A stretch of 64,000 bases of DNA. Source: Populus alba (Eukaryota; Streptophyta; Magnoliopsida; Malpighiales; Salicaceae). The notes under the pieces were generated by a model. The model had not been told where the DNA came from. It made no database searches and saw only the letters and a list, made by a program, of their open reading frames with translations. A program made the position numbers and the translations under genes. This document shows, piece by piece, positions 1-10,560 of the stretch (positions are counted from its first letter, which is position 1; each line of letters starts with the position of its first letter). Location: assembly GCF_005239225.2 (NCBI RefSeq), contig NC_133289.1, positions 1,805,501-1,869,500 on the forward strand. The letters are read 5' to 3'.

Positions 1-472
1 CTGTAACATCTTTGGTTCCAATAATATTTTTCAAAAAATATTTTTTTTATTATTTTTTTATTTTAAATTAAATATTTTCAATATTATTTTAATATGCTAA
101 TATTAAAAATAAATTTAAAAAAATAAAAAATAATTATTTTAATATTTTTCTAGATAAAAAACACTTTAAAAATATTTAGTATGATAGTAGTAATTTTTTT
201 AAAATTATTTTTTACTTGAAAATATATAAAATAAAATTTTTATTATTTTTTAAAATTTATTTTTCACATTAGCATATCAAAAAAAGTAAAATATTTAAAA
301 CAGTAATTTAAAATTAAAAAAAAAACAATGTTTTTAATATATCATCAGAAGTCGGTCATTGAAATAGTGGTCAGTCGTTATTATACATGCCACCTTTTCG
401 GAACATGACTAGAAAAAAGTCAATCAATAAGCGCATGTCAAGTGTCTTAATTGGTGGCCCGCAGCTTATGCA
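1..472. repeat. AT-rich foldback-like repeat plus short unique flank
   Basis: Very AT-rich. The stretch at about 91-139 (containing atgctaatattaaaaataaa) reappears in reverse complement at about 233-278, so two copies of one AT-rich family face each other. The same family recurs at many places in the window (for example 19530-19690, 26330-26480 and 46010-46170). From about 340 to 464 the sequence is less biased and shows no gene. The last 8 bases (465-472) are the left target-site duplication of the next element. Confidence 0.55.
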
Positions 473-1563
473 CAGTGTTTTAAAACCTGGACTGGCTCGG
501 CGGGCGACCTGGGCATGGAACCGGTCCGGGTGGAGGCCAAAACCTGCTTGGAAGGCCTGGTCGACCCGGCGGGTCGACCCGGAACCCGACCACACCCGGG
601 TGAGACCCAGCCAATTTTTTTTTATTTTCCCTGTCATTAAACGACGTCGTTTAATGACATCTAAAAGACTAAAACGACTAAAATCCTAAAACGCTGAACA
701 CTAAAGACAGTGTCTTTGACAGAAGAAGAACAAAACACTTAACCTAATCTGTCTTTGAAAATTGAACGGAGCAGAAGAAGAACGAAGCAATTAACCATTG
801 ATCTCTGTGAAAAAGGTTTGAATCTCCTTCTATGCACTCTCTGTTTTGTTTATTCTTGGCCGTTTTCTCATTTCTGGGTTCTAGCATCAATTTCAGTTTC
901 AAGTTTCAACCCGATTCAAGTTCATCCTTCTTGCACTCAAGTTCATCCTTCTTTCACTCGCTGCCATCAATTTCTCTGGACCAATTTCTGCATCAATTTC
1001 GCTAGCCCAGTCACCTCAGCCCTCAGGAATGTTTCTCCAACCCGATTGCTGCTCTGTTTCTATAGCCTGATTTCTGCATCAATTATATTCGTTTGTGTTG
1101 TTTATTTGCATGATGAACTGTAGAATGCTGTTACCATGATTTTGTTTGATGAACTCTCTGCCGATTCATTGTTCGTTGATTTGTTTGATGCTGTGATGGA
1201 CTTATGGTTTGGCAGTGAATGATGTTATGGTGTTACGGTTACCAATAGTTTGATGTTGTTATCTTTGTTTTGAATTATTCACTCTCGGATTGTTGAGCTG
1301 AGAAATGAGAATAATTGGCAATTAGAAGGAACAAATGACTATTAGAAATTTAGAATACTCTCGGATTGTAGGATTGTAGGATTAGAAATGAACTGAGAAA
1401 TGAGAATAATTGGCAATTAGAATACTCTTGGATTTGAAAATGATTGGCACAGCATGTTCATTCCCTTTTCTTTTCTTTTTTTGGGTTGACCCGGGTTAAC
1501 CCATCTGACCCGTGACCCGATCACTTGACCGGGTCAAAGACCGGGTCGGGTTTCAAAACTATG
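473..1563. mobile_element. Non-autonomous hAT-superfamily DNA transposon
   Basis: The element is flanked by a perfect 8-bp duplication, CTTATGCA at 465-472 and again at 1564-1571, which is the target-site length of hAT elements. Its ends are imperfect terminal inverted repeats: the left begins CAGTGTTTTAAAACC and the reverse complement of the right begins CATAGTTTTGAAACC. Both subterminal zones are rich in GACCCGG/CCGGGTC words, unlike the AT-rich surroundings. No transposase reading frame is visible. The longest open frame (755-1123) has no family motif that I recognise. The interior holds a 95-bp-period duplication (copies start near 1298 and 1393). I infer a defective element mobilised in trans. 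It sits inside an older repeat that continues at 1572. Confidence 0.85.
632..659. repeat. Perfect 28-bp palindrome inside the hAT element
   Basis: The sequence at 632-659 equals its own reverse complement, centred on the core ACGACGTCGT. It could form a hairpin or a symmetric protein-binding site (the core contains an ACGT box). It lies just inside the GC-rich left subterminal zone of the transposon. Confidence 0.9.
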
Positions 1564-1571
1564 CTTATGCA

Positions 1572-3340
1572 AGCATCTAATTAAATAAATCAATATTTAT
1601 TTATGTAAATAAAAATAAATTGTTAATAATAACCTAAAAAAACACTAAAAAAATTGAGAGATGAAAATAGATTAATATATTCAATCACATAAAATAAAAC
1701 TTTCACATGATTGTGTGTACCAAACTTATTTATTTAAATCAATAAAAGATAAATTCATACCTTGAAAAACTCATGATTTAAAAGATAAATACAAATAAAA
1801 TTGACTAAATAAAACCAAACCATAAAAATATTAAGCAAGGCCAAACACATCAACAATATTATTGAAAAATGAATATTTTTTATTCTAAAAAATAAACTTG
1901 ATTTGAATAAAAAAAATTATAGATGAATTAGAATAATATCTTTAAAAATCAAACAAAAATAGAAAAACTAAAAAAAACTTATATTAAAAAAAAGACATGC
2001 AAAACTCATAACCTAAATCATGAGACTGAAATAAACTCATATAAAAAACTTGAAAATAATCACAAAATCAATATTAAAAAAAAAAAACTAATGTAGAACG
2101 ATAAGATCGTATGAAGCCGAATCCCCAACAAATTAAATATCAAAAGATAAAACTAGTAAAAAAAACCAATTACACAAAAGGATCTAAAAACTTAAGTGTG
2201 AAAAAAATTAATTAGAGGGATAAAAATCTTCAATTGTAGAGTTAAATTGAATTGAAAAATAGATTTAATAGAAAGAAAAAAATCAAAAGAAAGATGGTCA
2301 AACTGGAAAAACAAAAAAACAAAAAAAAATTGATTGAATTATGAAATTGAATGTCAATAAAACTTTAACAAAAGTGTCAAGGAAAAGGAAAAAAAGGACC
2401 GAAATGAAAAACAAAACATATAAGAAATTGCAATTAAAGGACTAAATTGAAAAAAAAAACTTTTATAAAAGGAATAAGAATGAAATAAAAAAAATTAAGA
2501 GAATGATGACTGAAATTAAAGAAAAAAACATATGAGAAATATTAATGGAGGACTAAATTGAAAAGAAAAAAACTTCTATAAATGGAAGAAGAGTGAAATA
2601 AAAAAAATAAAGAGAATGAGAAATGAAATTGAAAAGTAAGAAATAAAAAGGATAATGGTGTACATTACTTGTCAGGAGATAGAAAAAAAAATCAAACAAC
2701 CATCAGCGACAATTCGACCACCATCAATTGCCACGTGCCACTCCACACGGAAAAGGACACGATAGCATATCTAGAAAGAAGATGGAAGACTAATTTTGGC
2801 TACCGGGTGACATCACATATGCCGCCTAAATGGCGTGGATGCCACACACTTGCTGAACATGTGCTGGTAGCTTTTCTCATTAAATACTCAAGTGAAAGTA
2901 CAAAAAACCCCTAATGCAAAACCTAATTTTTGTTTTTTTCAAGGTTAAAAACATATTTTAACTATACATGGATATTTGAAAACCTCAAAAAACCCTATTT
3001 AGCAGCCCAACAATTTTTTAACCTTAGAGACAAATAATTATTTTTATTGTTAAGAAGTTACAAAAAGTCAAGAAAGCCCCTGATCAACAGTTTTATTTTT
3101 TTTTTAATTTTAAAGGTAAAAGAGTATTTTTACTGTGATAAAAAAAATAAAAAAGACGTAAACACCCTTATAGAATCTTTTAATGACCAAAGAGCCAGTG
3201 AAAAAGACCAAGACACCCCCACCCTTAAGGTTTCATCTCTTCTTTTCACTCGAGGGAAAAACGGTAATTTTATTATAACAATCCACAGCTAATTGTATCT
3301 TAGGCTAGCTATAGTAAAACTCTCATGGGTTTTAAAGTTT
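1572..3340 (+). repeat. Long dispersed repeat, copy 1 (family of unknown class)
   Basis: This A-rich 1.7-kb sequence is collinear with 38.9-40.45 kb. Shared landmarks in the same order are: atgcaagc(a/t)tctaat at the left; a stretch with the cac(a)tg..tgtgt word; the ggactaaattgaaaa tracts; a block containing GCCACGTG followed by a block with tttggctaccgg; and an end block with taatgacca and a run close to gtaaaactctca. No coding frame of note, terminal inverted repeat or LTR dinucleotide pair was found. The hAT element at 473-1563 interrupts its left part. It is probably a non-autonomous retroelement or an old LTR, which is inference. Confidence 0.65.
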
Positions 3341-3790
3341 TTGTTAACTGGTTTTTTTAGCCACGTTGTTGAGGGTTAGCTCATTTTTTTTCAACTTTTT
3401 AAAAATATAAATACATAAGAAAGTTATAAACTCGATGTACACGTGCTAAAATACTTGTAAAATATTTAAATGGTTACATATTGGATAAAATATATTTTTA
3501 AAAAAAATATTAAGATGACGACATATTAAATTAACATAGATCAACCTATAAAACTTTCTATATAGGTAATGTGATCATGATAAAACCATGGAACCCTTAT
3601 TAAAACAAATTAGGTAACACAATTTTAATAAACCAAATATTAAAGGCTAAAAGTGAAAAAAAAAATTACATATAAAATCTAAAAAAATAACTTGAGTAAA
3701 CCTATATGGATGGTCTATACAATAGCATGGGTCTACCTAGATTTTTCTTAATGGAAAAAAAAAAAAAAAGTTCGGAAACACTAGAATTTT
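3341..3790. other. AT-rich intergenic DNA, nothing recognised
   Basis: No coding frame, RNA gene or clear repeat boundary is visible. There is a 15-base A run near 3755. Confidence 0.5.
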
Positions 3791-3799
3791 TTTTAAAAA

Positions 3800-4310
3800 A
3801 TACAAAGTAAAAATACCTTTGAGAAGAGTGACCAAGTGCTTCATTTGATCACGAAACTGAGTAAAGCTGACAACCCCAGTTGCAGCTAGCTAGCCATATG
3901 CCAAACAAATTAAGACATTAGGCATTTCAAGTTCTTCAGTAAGCATCAGACACCATGCATGTCACAGGAGGATTTGTGGCAGTCCCATTGAGTCTAGGAA
4001 TGAGGTCTCTTAAGGGAGACAAAAGGTTCTTTCCCCATGCCTCTCTCTCAGGGCAAGAAGGTTTAGGGTTGCACTAATTGTATGAGAGTTTGAAGGAGGG
4101 TGCTCTACTGGTAAAGTCTCAACACAGAAGTCAGGCAAGCCATCAACGGCATTAGGACCTCTTGCATCAACTATTCCTTTGTGGTTAACTTCTGTAATGG
4201 CAAAGGTTGCCTGAAAACCTTTATGGCGAAGGATCTATGCTATTTTGAGCATAGGGTTTATGTGCCCTTGCAATGGGAAAGGGCTTCATACACGCCACAT
4301 GAATTAAGTT
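3800..4310 (-). pseudogene. UDP-glycosyltransferase (UGT85A-like) N-terminal relic
   Basis: Reading the minus strand from about 4290, one frame gives PFPLQGHINPMLKIA, a stop (TAG), then GFQATFAITEVNHKG and ARGPNAVDGLPDFCVETLP. These match the N-terminal acceptor-binding part of plant family-1 UGTs (the PxQGHINPM helix, the FVNTEFNH strand, and the RGPxxLxGLPDFRFETIP segment typical of UGT85A). After another stop and a frameshift, the words LRDLIPRLNGT, PPVTCMVSDAY and EMPNVLI follow. The C-terminal half with the PSPG sugar-donor box is absent. With several stops and shifts, no start and no PSPG box, it cannot make an enzyme. The UGT family assignment is firm and the UGT85A subfamily is likely. 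Confidence 0.8.
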
Positions 4311-4454
4311 TGCTAACTCCAGGCATTTGTATCTCTCTTGTAATTTCTTCCTCCTTTCTTATGATCTTTCTTGTTTGCTGTGGCAAGCAAGATGAGTATC
4401 CGGCATAATTATCCTGTGGTTACTCGTGATTAAATCAGTAAAAGATCAGAATAT

Positions 4455-4765
4455 TAATCGGTATTTGATCGCAGCGATCAATCGCTGTAAAATAGTGGTA
4501 AATTACTCGGCGATATCTTTTATAAACGATCGGCGAATAATTTCTAGGTAATCGGAGATGAATTCCAAATCGGATGAATTGATCACAGATCAGAAACCAT
4601 TCGGCTTTTAAAACGAGGAGATTAGTTCGGAAATAGTCGGCAATCCCTCGGCGATCTTTTCGGACAGGAAATCGGTATTTACTCGTGAAATAATCGGAAA
4701 CATAACCTGCATTTGATCGGGAACACTGGCGAGTAATTTTGAAATAGTCAATAATTAATCGGCAA
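4455..4765 (+). repeat. Degenerate short-unit array marked by TCGG every ~11 bp
   Basis: TCGG occurs about 14 times on the plus strand in about 305 bp (starts near 4458, 4507, 4530, 4552, 4570, 4601, 4627, 4637, 4648, 4660, 4672, 4694, 4717 and 4759), while CCGA is absent from the same strand. Many spacings are 10-12 or 22-23 bp. Units look like AT-rich stretches ending in TCGG, often followed by CAAT, CGAT or TATTT. Flanking DNA lacks the motif. No gene or known element explains it. Confidence 0.6.
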
Positions 4766-4789
4766 TTACTAGGCTTCTGTAGCCTTATC

Positions 4790-5740
4790 TTTGAGCCTTA
4801 AAAAGTTCACGCCATGTTCTGCCTTTCATTTTTCTTTTCTTTTCTTTTTTTATTAATTAATTTATAATTACAGCAATAACAAATTATAAAATACAATTAC
4901 AGCTCAGTTATTTTAGGATGGAAATCACAGAATGCTCCTCTATATTCAATTTTTGGTCATATTCATCCTTCCATATGATTTTGATCTACAACTATCCTTT
5001 CTCAAGATAAATTTATACTTGTTGACCTCTCCATCCAATTTTATTATTTAAGTCTATTAGTTTTAGATCATGCCACATGAATAATTATATTAAATAGAAA
5101 TAAAATTAAATCAATAAAAAATAATCTGAGTAATAATAAAAAAATAAATTGAAATTAAAATTGAAAAAAAAAAAAAAAATAAAAAGAAGAAAGCAAGTCC
5201 TTTCGTTGCACCTCTATTTTGTTGAAAGCACACATCAAAATAAAATTTAGATAAATTAACAAATATATTTATAATAATTTATATATTAACATAGTAGTAC
5301 AATTTTAAATTAATATAGAATAGAACTCTATAATTTATTTTAAAAAATAAAGAATTATTTTTCTTGAATTAGTATTTGATATTCTAATTTATTTTGTTGA
5401 AAATTTTTTTTATTTTTTATAAAAGGGAAAAAGTGCCTTTTAATTTTTTTATTAACCAAATTCTTTTTATTAAATTGTTAATTTCTTTTCCTTGTTTAGA
5501 TTTAATACATTTTTTAATATTTTAAAAAATAACATTTCATTTCATTTTATTATTAATCAAATTATTTTTATTTATTTTAATAATTTTATGTATATTTTAT
5601 TATTTAAAAAAGGAAATTGAAGATTTGAAGAATTATATTTTTCTAGGATTAGTATATGATATTTCAATCTTCAATATTTTCCTCTTTCAAACTTAATAAA
5701 CAGTAAAAGAATAAGCAACATTGAAAGTAACAAAAAAAAA
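4790..5740. other. AT-rich intergenic DNA downstream of FAR1
   Basis: Mostly A/T homopolymer-like sequence with TE-derived texture (for example the A run at 5166-5179). I see no gene. FAR1 3' untranslated sequence probably occupies part of 5741-6444, which is less AT-rich, but its end cannot be fixed from sequence alone. Confidence 0.5.
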
Positions 5741-6444
5741 TTGTTAAGTGTTGAGAAAGGTGTCATAATCAACAAATACATGTTTTACAAGGGCCAATTC
5801 CTCCTGTTACATGACTGGTCATGCGAGGGCTTACAGGAGAAGAGCTCGATCTGATTTGATTTGAATAAACTACTCATCCTGAGAATTGTTGTGCTTCTAC
5901 ATGAAGTCAGGTATTTTCCACATCTACTAATACCAGGAAAGGGTTGACAGGAGGAAGTGGTTAATAACAGCAGATCTACACAATCTACTATGGACTTGAA
6001 GAAGAACATTCCTTGTATGCTCCAGCAACGAGGCATCTTTTTCATCTCACCACAAGGGGGATCTACTCTCCGAGCAGGACAGTCTCTTCAAGTCTCCAAT
6101 TGGCAGGCAGATGTGGTGCCTGTAAGAGTAATCATGCACATATCGGAATTAAAGTCACTGCTCTACCAATAAGTTGTGCTACCATAGCTGTTAGTGACTT
6201 GGTGTGGCATAAATTAAGACCGGATTCCAGGTAAACTTCTGGATAAAAAATCCATGATGTCTTCTGCCTTCATTTTGGGGATTAGCTTCTGAACTATCAA
6301 ATCGATGACTTCTGCTCGTAAAAATGGCATTCGTAATTCCTGGAGTTAGTTTTTCAATCAGGGTTATATACCTCCAAGGAAGATGTCAGCCATCTCAGGA
6401 GGAAAACTGTCATTCCAGCTGCCAATATGAAACATCCTACTTCC

Positions 6445-9400
6445 TTATGCGTGTCTTGAAGCACTGCCATGCATATGTGAAGATCTCAAATGAGTGTCAT
6501 CCTGCAACTAAAAGACACAACCTAGTAAATTTATACTCGTTAATAGGTTCCATGCGTCGAGGATAACAAATATTGATACCATGTCCTCCAAAAACTCACC
6601 TGCATGCTATAACTGAAACCAGTTGGAGGCCGAAAGTCGTATTGCCCCTACATGAAAGGATGTAATTAGGCAACTGCTTCTTCTGAAACAAAAGTTCTTT
6701 GAAAATGTATTTTGTTATAAAATACTATACCAGCCCATGCAAGCTTTGCTGAGCCCCAAAAAAACCATCATGACTGGGTGCCATGGAATTCAGCTGCCCC
6801 TGGAAATACAAACACAATTCAAGGTATCGTAACTCGCTCATAAAAGTGCTTTTGTTGAATATGTACATGGTCAAAACCCAACATGACTTACCAGACCCTG
6901 CATGCTCTGTTGATTGACATAGTAACCATCATGAGGCGGCTCCATTAAGTTTAACTGTACCTGCACTCAGCACCAGGTTCAGGCTGTCAAAGTTGAAATT
7001 ACAATTCTTTTTACACAATTGTATACTGTCTCTTGGATAAAAAGGCCCAAAACACTACAGACTGTGCTCACCAGTCCTTGCACATTCTGCTGGGTACCAT
7101 AATATCCGCCAAGGTTAATACCTTCCGAGCTTAGATTTTCCTGCAGAGACAAAACCCAATTTCAATTAACTCTATTGTCCAAGTCGATTGCACAATCCCA
7201 CAACCTAGTCAACACCATCCTATTGAAATTCAATAATAATAAAACAGAAAGAATGAGTTCTCTTTACACAAAGCGGATCCATTTAACAAATTTTACAGCC
7301 ATAATCTTGTTACAATCCAATGCACACTATTAACACTATAATATAATGATTGCATGATTACTGTAAGTGAATAGAACAAAGGCCAAACCATTTGCTGCAA
7401 GCTATCTGGTGCTTCAACAAGCATGACGTCTGGATCTGATTGTACCTGAACCATAAATAGGCATTGATCATTTCTTTTCCTTTTCTTGTGCACATAATTA
7501 GACAATAATATTAGAACATAGGCAGTTCCACCTGGTTGGATTCTAACTCCAGAACTAACCTTTCTTTTCCTGACTGGGTTCTTCTTTTTACTTGATTTGG
7601 TAACAAGGCTTCCCTGGTTTTCTTCTTCTGCTTCACGATGAGTCAGAGTATAGGTACTAGATTCTGCTACACTGTTATTGCGGTTATTCACATTCACACA
7701 ATTCTTCAGAGCTTCTACTAGTGTATGGAGAACAATATTGTAACTCTCTTCAGATAATGATCCCTCTTCGCTCATTTCAATGGCCAATTTGCATAAATCA
7801 TTGTAGCGCTGCACCCTAGTTTGTGCCCGTTCTGTTCCTAAGGCCATTGGTTGCCTACTCTTTGCGTCTTTTGTCCACCTCTTCAGAATATAAGGAGGTG
7901 GTATGCTTGAAAGGCCACAAATTTGGAGAACAATCAATGCATGCCTACAAAGAAAACCTTTATATTCAAACGAATGGCAGAAACAGCACACCTCTGAATT
8001 TGTTTGGTTCCATGTGACCAAAAAATGTTCATCCTTTTCACAGTCTTGAACCCGAAACATCACCAATGTTCCATCTTCACTTTCCTTTTTAGGATGGCAG
8101 CCAACTACACCTAAAACCTCAACTTGAAATTTCTTGAATATTGCATGAGTATAAACCATTGACATTTGTTTTTCCCAAGGAGAAGGAGATTTTAAGGCAG
8201 GCTGTTTGTGGGAAGTATCAAAATCTGCAACGGACTCCTCCTCATACCTATTTTGTAGAATTGTTCCATATTGTTTCATGAACTCTTTCATGGTGATTTT
8301 CCTATGAATGTATTTATCAAAGAACGCACTCATACTTTCAGAACGCTGTGTAGCAGAAATTCCGGCTAGAAAAGTATCCCCCACGTAGGTAGGCACCCAC
8401 TTTTTACGATCTTCATACAATGACTGAATCCATTCATCATCTTGAAGTTCGAACCGGGTGACCATTTTCCACCACCTCATATCAAACCGATCATCTGTCC
8501 ATGATTTGAAAATGCACTTGTTGAATTTTGGCAAAAAATTCTCATGTCGTTTAATCACATGAGAGAGAGTTTCAGGCAATCTTTCTAATATATGCCAAAG
8601 GGAAAAGCAATGACGGGTGTTTGGGAAGACTTCTTCAATGGCCGCCTTCAAGGTTTTGTCCATGTCAGTGACTATAACTTTAGGTGCTTGCCCACCCATT
8701 GCTCTAAGCCATGTTTTCATTAACCAAACAAATGTTGATCTAGACTCATCTGCAATAAATGCGCATCCGAGTAAGATTGGCTGACAGTGATGATTCACCC
8801 CAACAAAAGGAGCAAATGGCAATTTCTCGTGGTATTTTACATAGAAGGTTTCGAAACAAACAGCATCATTAAAACTAATATAATCTGCCCTGCTTTTTGC
8901 ATCAACCCAGAACAAATTTCTCAGACGCTGCTCTTCATTCAAATCTATTGCATAGAAGAAGTTTGCATTCTCCTTCTTGACTTGCTTAAAATATTCCAGC
9001 ACTACTTGTGCATCACCCTCATCAAGAGCCAAATGCCGGCCTTTTTCAAACTGCATATTCATCTCGCTCTTTACAAACCCAAAATTTTGATACCCACCTG
9101 ACTGTCGAGACATCTCGACATACATCTTTCTTGTTCGTTCACTGACAGCATGCAATATGTCAATGTTGTTCTTTTCAGCTAATTTCACATTCCTGTGAAT
9201 TCGAAAATGATATGCTAGAGCAGGTAAGAGCTCATGATTATGCTCCTTGACAAATTCATGAATTATCCACTTGCCATCAGCCCTTCTCTTCACATGCATA
9301 CTGGCTTTGCAATCAGTCTTCTTCACAGTTGATCGCCGACTATTACCACTATCAGACTCTGGTGTAACTCCATATCTAGAACAGGCAAATTTAGCATCAA

Positions 9401-9713
9401 TAAACTCCTTTGATTTCTTTGACCGCCTACTATTCTTTATTGAAGTGGTGAACCCCATAGATTTTGCATATTCCTGATAAAATGAATACGCTTCCTCATG
9501 TGATCCAAATTCAATACCATCACATAGCTCATAGTTTACATCCCCTTCAAACACAGCGACAGCCCTTTTCGGAGAATCAACAACCGCAACATCTCTACTG
9601 TGCACCACATCCACCACACCAACGATATTTCCACCCACTACATCATCAGCAGGGACATTATCTTGAAGATCGATCATTTCATCAATCATTTTATGATTCC
9701 TCTCCGTCATCAT
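6445..9713 (-). CDS. FAR1: FAR1: Mutator-transposase-derived transcription factor of far-red light signalling
   Basis: In Arabidopsis, FAR1 is a nuclear factor that with FHY3 activates FHY1/FHL and so controls phytochrome A nuclear import. Coding exons run 9713-7560, 7445-7389, 7140-7072, 6960-6892, 6799-6731, 6647-6600 and 6501-6445. All introns are GT-AG and phase 0. They give about 840 residues, close to the Arabidopsis protein. Domains in order: FAR1 zinc-finger/WRKY-GCM-like DNA-binding domain (about 70-165, with [16 protein letters not shown] and HNHELLP); MULE transposase domain (about 283-375); SWIM zinc finger with CCFCHSFEYKGFLCRH; then the repeat-coding exon run, ending SSHMHGSASRHA. 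The segment ALAYHFRI..RNVKLAEKNN marks FAR1 rather than FHY3. The first ATG is 9713; the homologous start may be the Met at 9677 (MIDLQDN). Oddities: the first MULE aspartate is Glu (E288), and intron 1 is open (see findings). Its tandem partner FHY3 lies upstream. Confidence 0.93.
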
Positions 9714-10560
9714 AAGAACGCATTCCAGTTAAAGGAAAAAATGCAACAAGTTCTTTACAATGGCACCTGAACACGTGAAAGAAAGTTTCCATACATAAAT
9801 TACGAGTTTCAAACAAAGGACAATCAACATTAACGTATTACAAACGCTACTAAAAATGATAAAGCTACCATCTTTCCGCTGAAATTCAATAAAATCGGTA
9901 TAAAAAACACAGCCCATTATCACACTCCTAATCATTTTCCATCTACTACTTGGATGTTAGCGGGGGGGGGGGGGGGGGGATCCATTTTTCCATTCTCTAC
10001 TGATTCGAATTCAATAAAAATCACAAACCATTATAGCATTCTTATTGCTTCTCTATATCCTGCTTGGATTCTGAGAAAATTTTCAAACTTGATTTTTCAT
10101 TCAGGGCATTAATTAGGGTTACCAAAAATAATAAAACCACCTTTTTTTTCATTCTCTAACGATTCAAATTCGAAAAAAAATCACACCCCACTAAAGCATT
10201 TCAGCTCCTTCCAATCCCTTGTTTGGTTACCAAGAAAATTAAAGGAAAACACAAATTCCCACTTCCACTTTCCCACGTTTTCTCAGCAACCAAACCGGCT
10301 ATAAAAACAATTAATACACCAAAATTAAAGAAGAGAGAAAGAGAGAGAGACCTTGAGAGGGATAAAGAGAGAAAGATCCGGAAAATAAAGTCGCGAGTGA
10401 GAGAATTGGCGCGTCTGAATTGAAAAAAAAATAAAAATTAGGGTTTTTCTTTCTTCTCTTCTCCACACTCACTCGCTGAGTCTCACTCGCTCGGTTGTAG
10501 AAAAATCTTATAAAATAAAAATAAAAATTAGGGCTTTTATTTCACTCCCTCGCTTGCTTC
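9714..10560 (-). promoter_or_regulatory. FAR1 5' leader and promoter region, probable leader intron
   Basis: A good acceptor (ttcag, exon resuming at 9766) lies just upstream of the start codon. A possible donor at 10351-10350 would make a leader intron of about 585 nt, but this donor (gtctct) is weak and the joint is a guess. Two copies of the word aaaaattaggg(t/c)tttt lie at about 10433 and 10525. GA/CT-rich tracts at 10325-10380 are typical of plant leaders. Confidence 0.4.
9962..9979 (+). repeat. Run of 18 G (C18 on the FAR1 strand)
   Basis: An uninterrupted G18 in an otherwise AT-rich region, inside the probable FAR1 leader intron. It could form a quadruplex, but runs of this kind are also places where assemblies and reads are least reliable. 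Confidence 0.85.

Noticed and set aside
371..689. Overlapping open frames of 88 and 100 codons near the left edge
   Set aside because: They span the boundary of the hAT element and its GC-rich subterminal repeats; the open reading comes from base composition and no family motif is present.
1572..3340. Helitron as explanation for the long repeat
   Set aside because: No TC start, CTRR end or 3' hairpin was recognisable at either copy.
4070..4120. Possible tRNA gene suggested by the word ggtgctctactggtaaa
   Set aside because: No A-box/B-box pair or cloverleaf could be laid out, and the bases belong to the UGT relic on the other strand.
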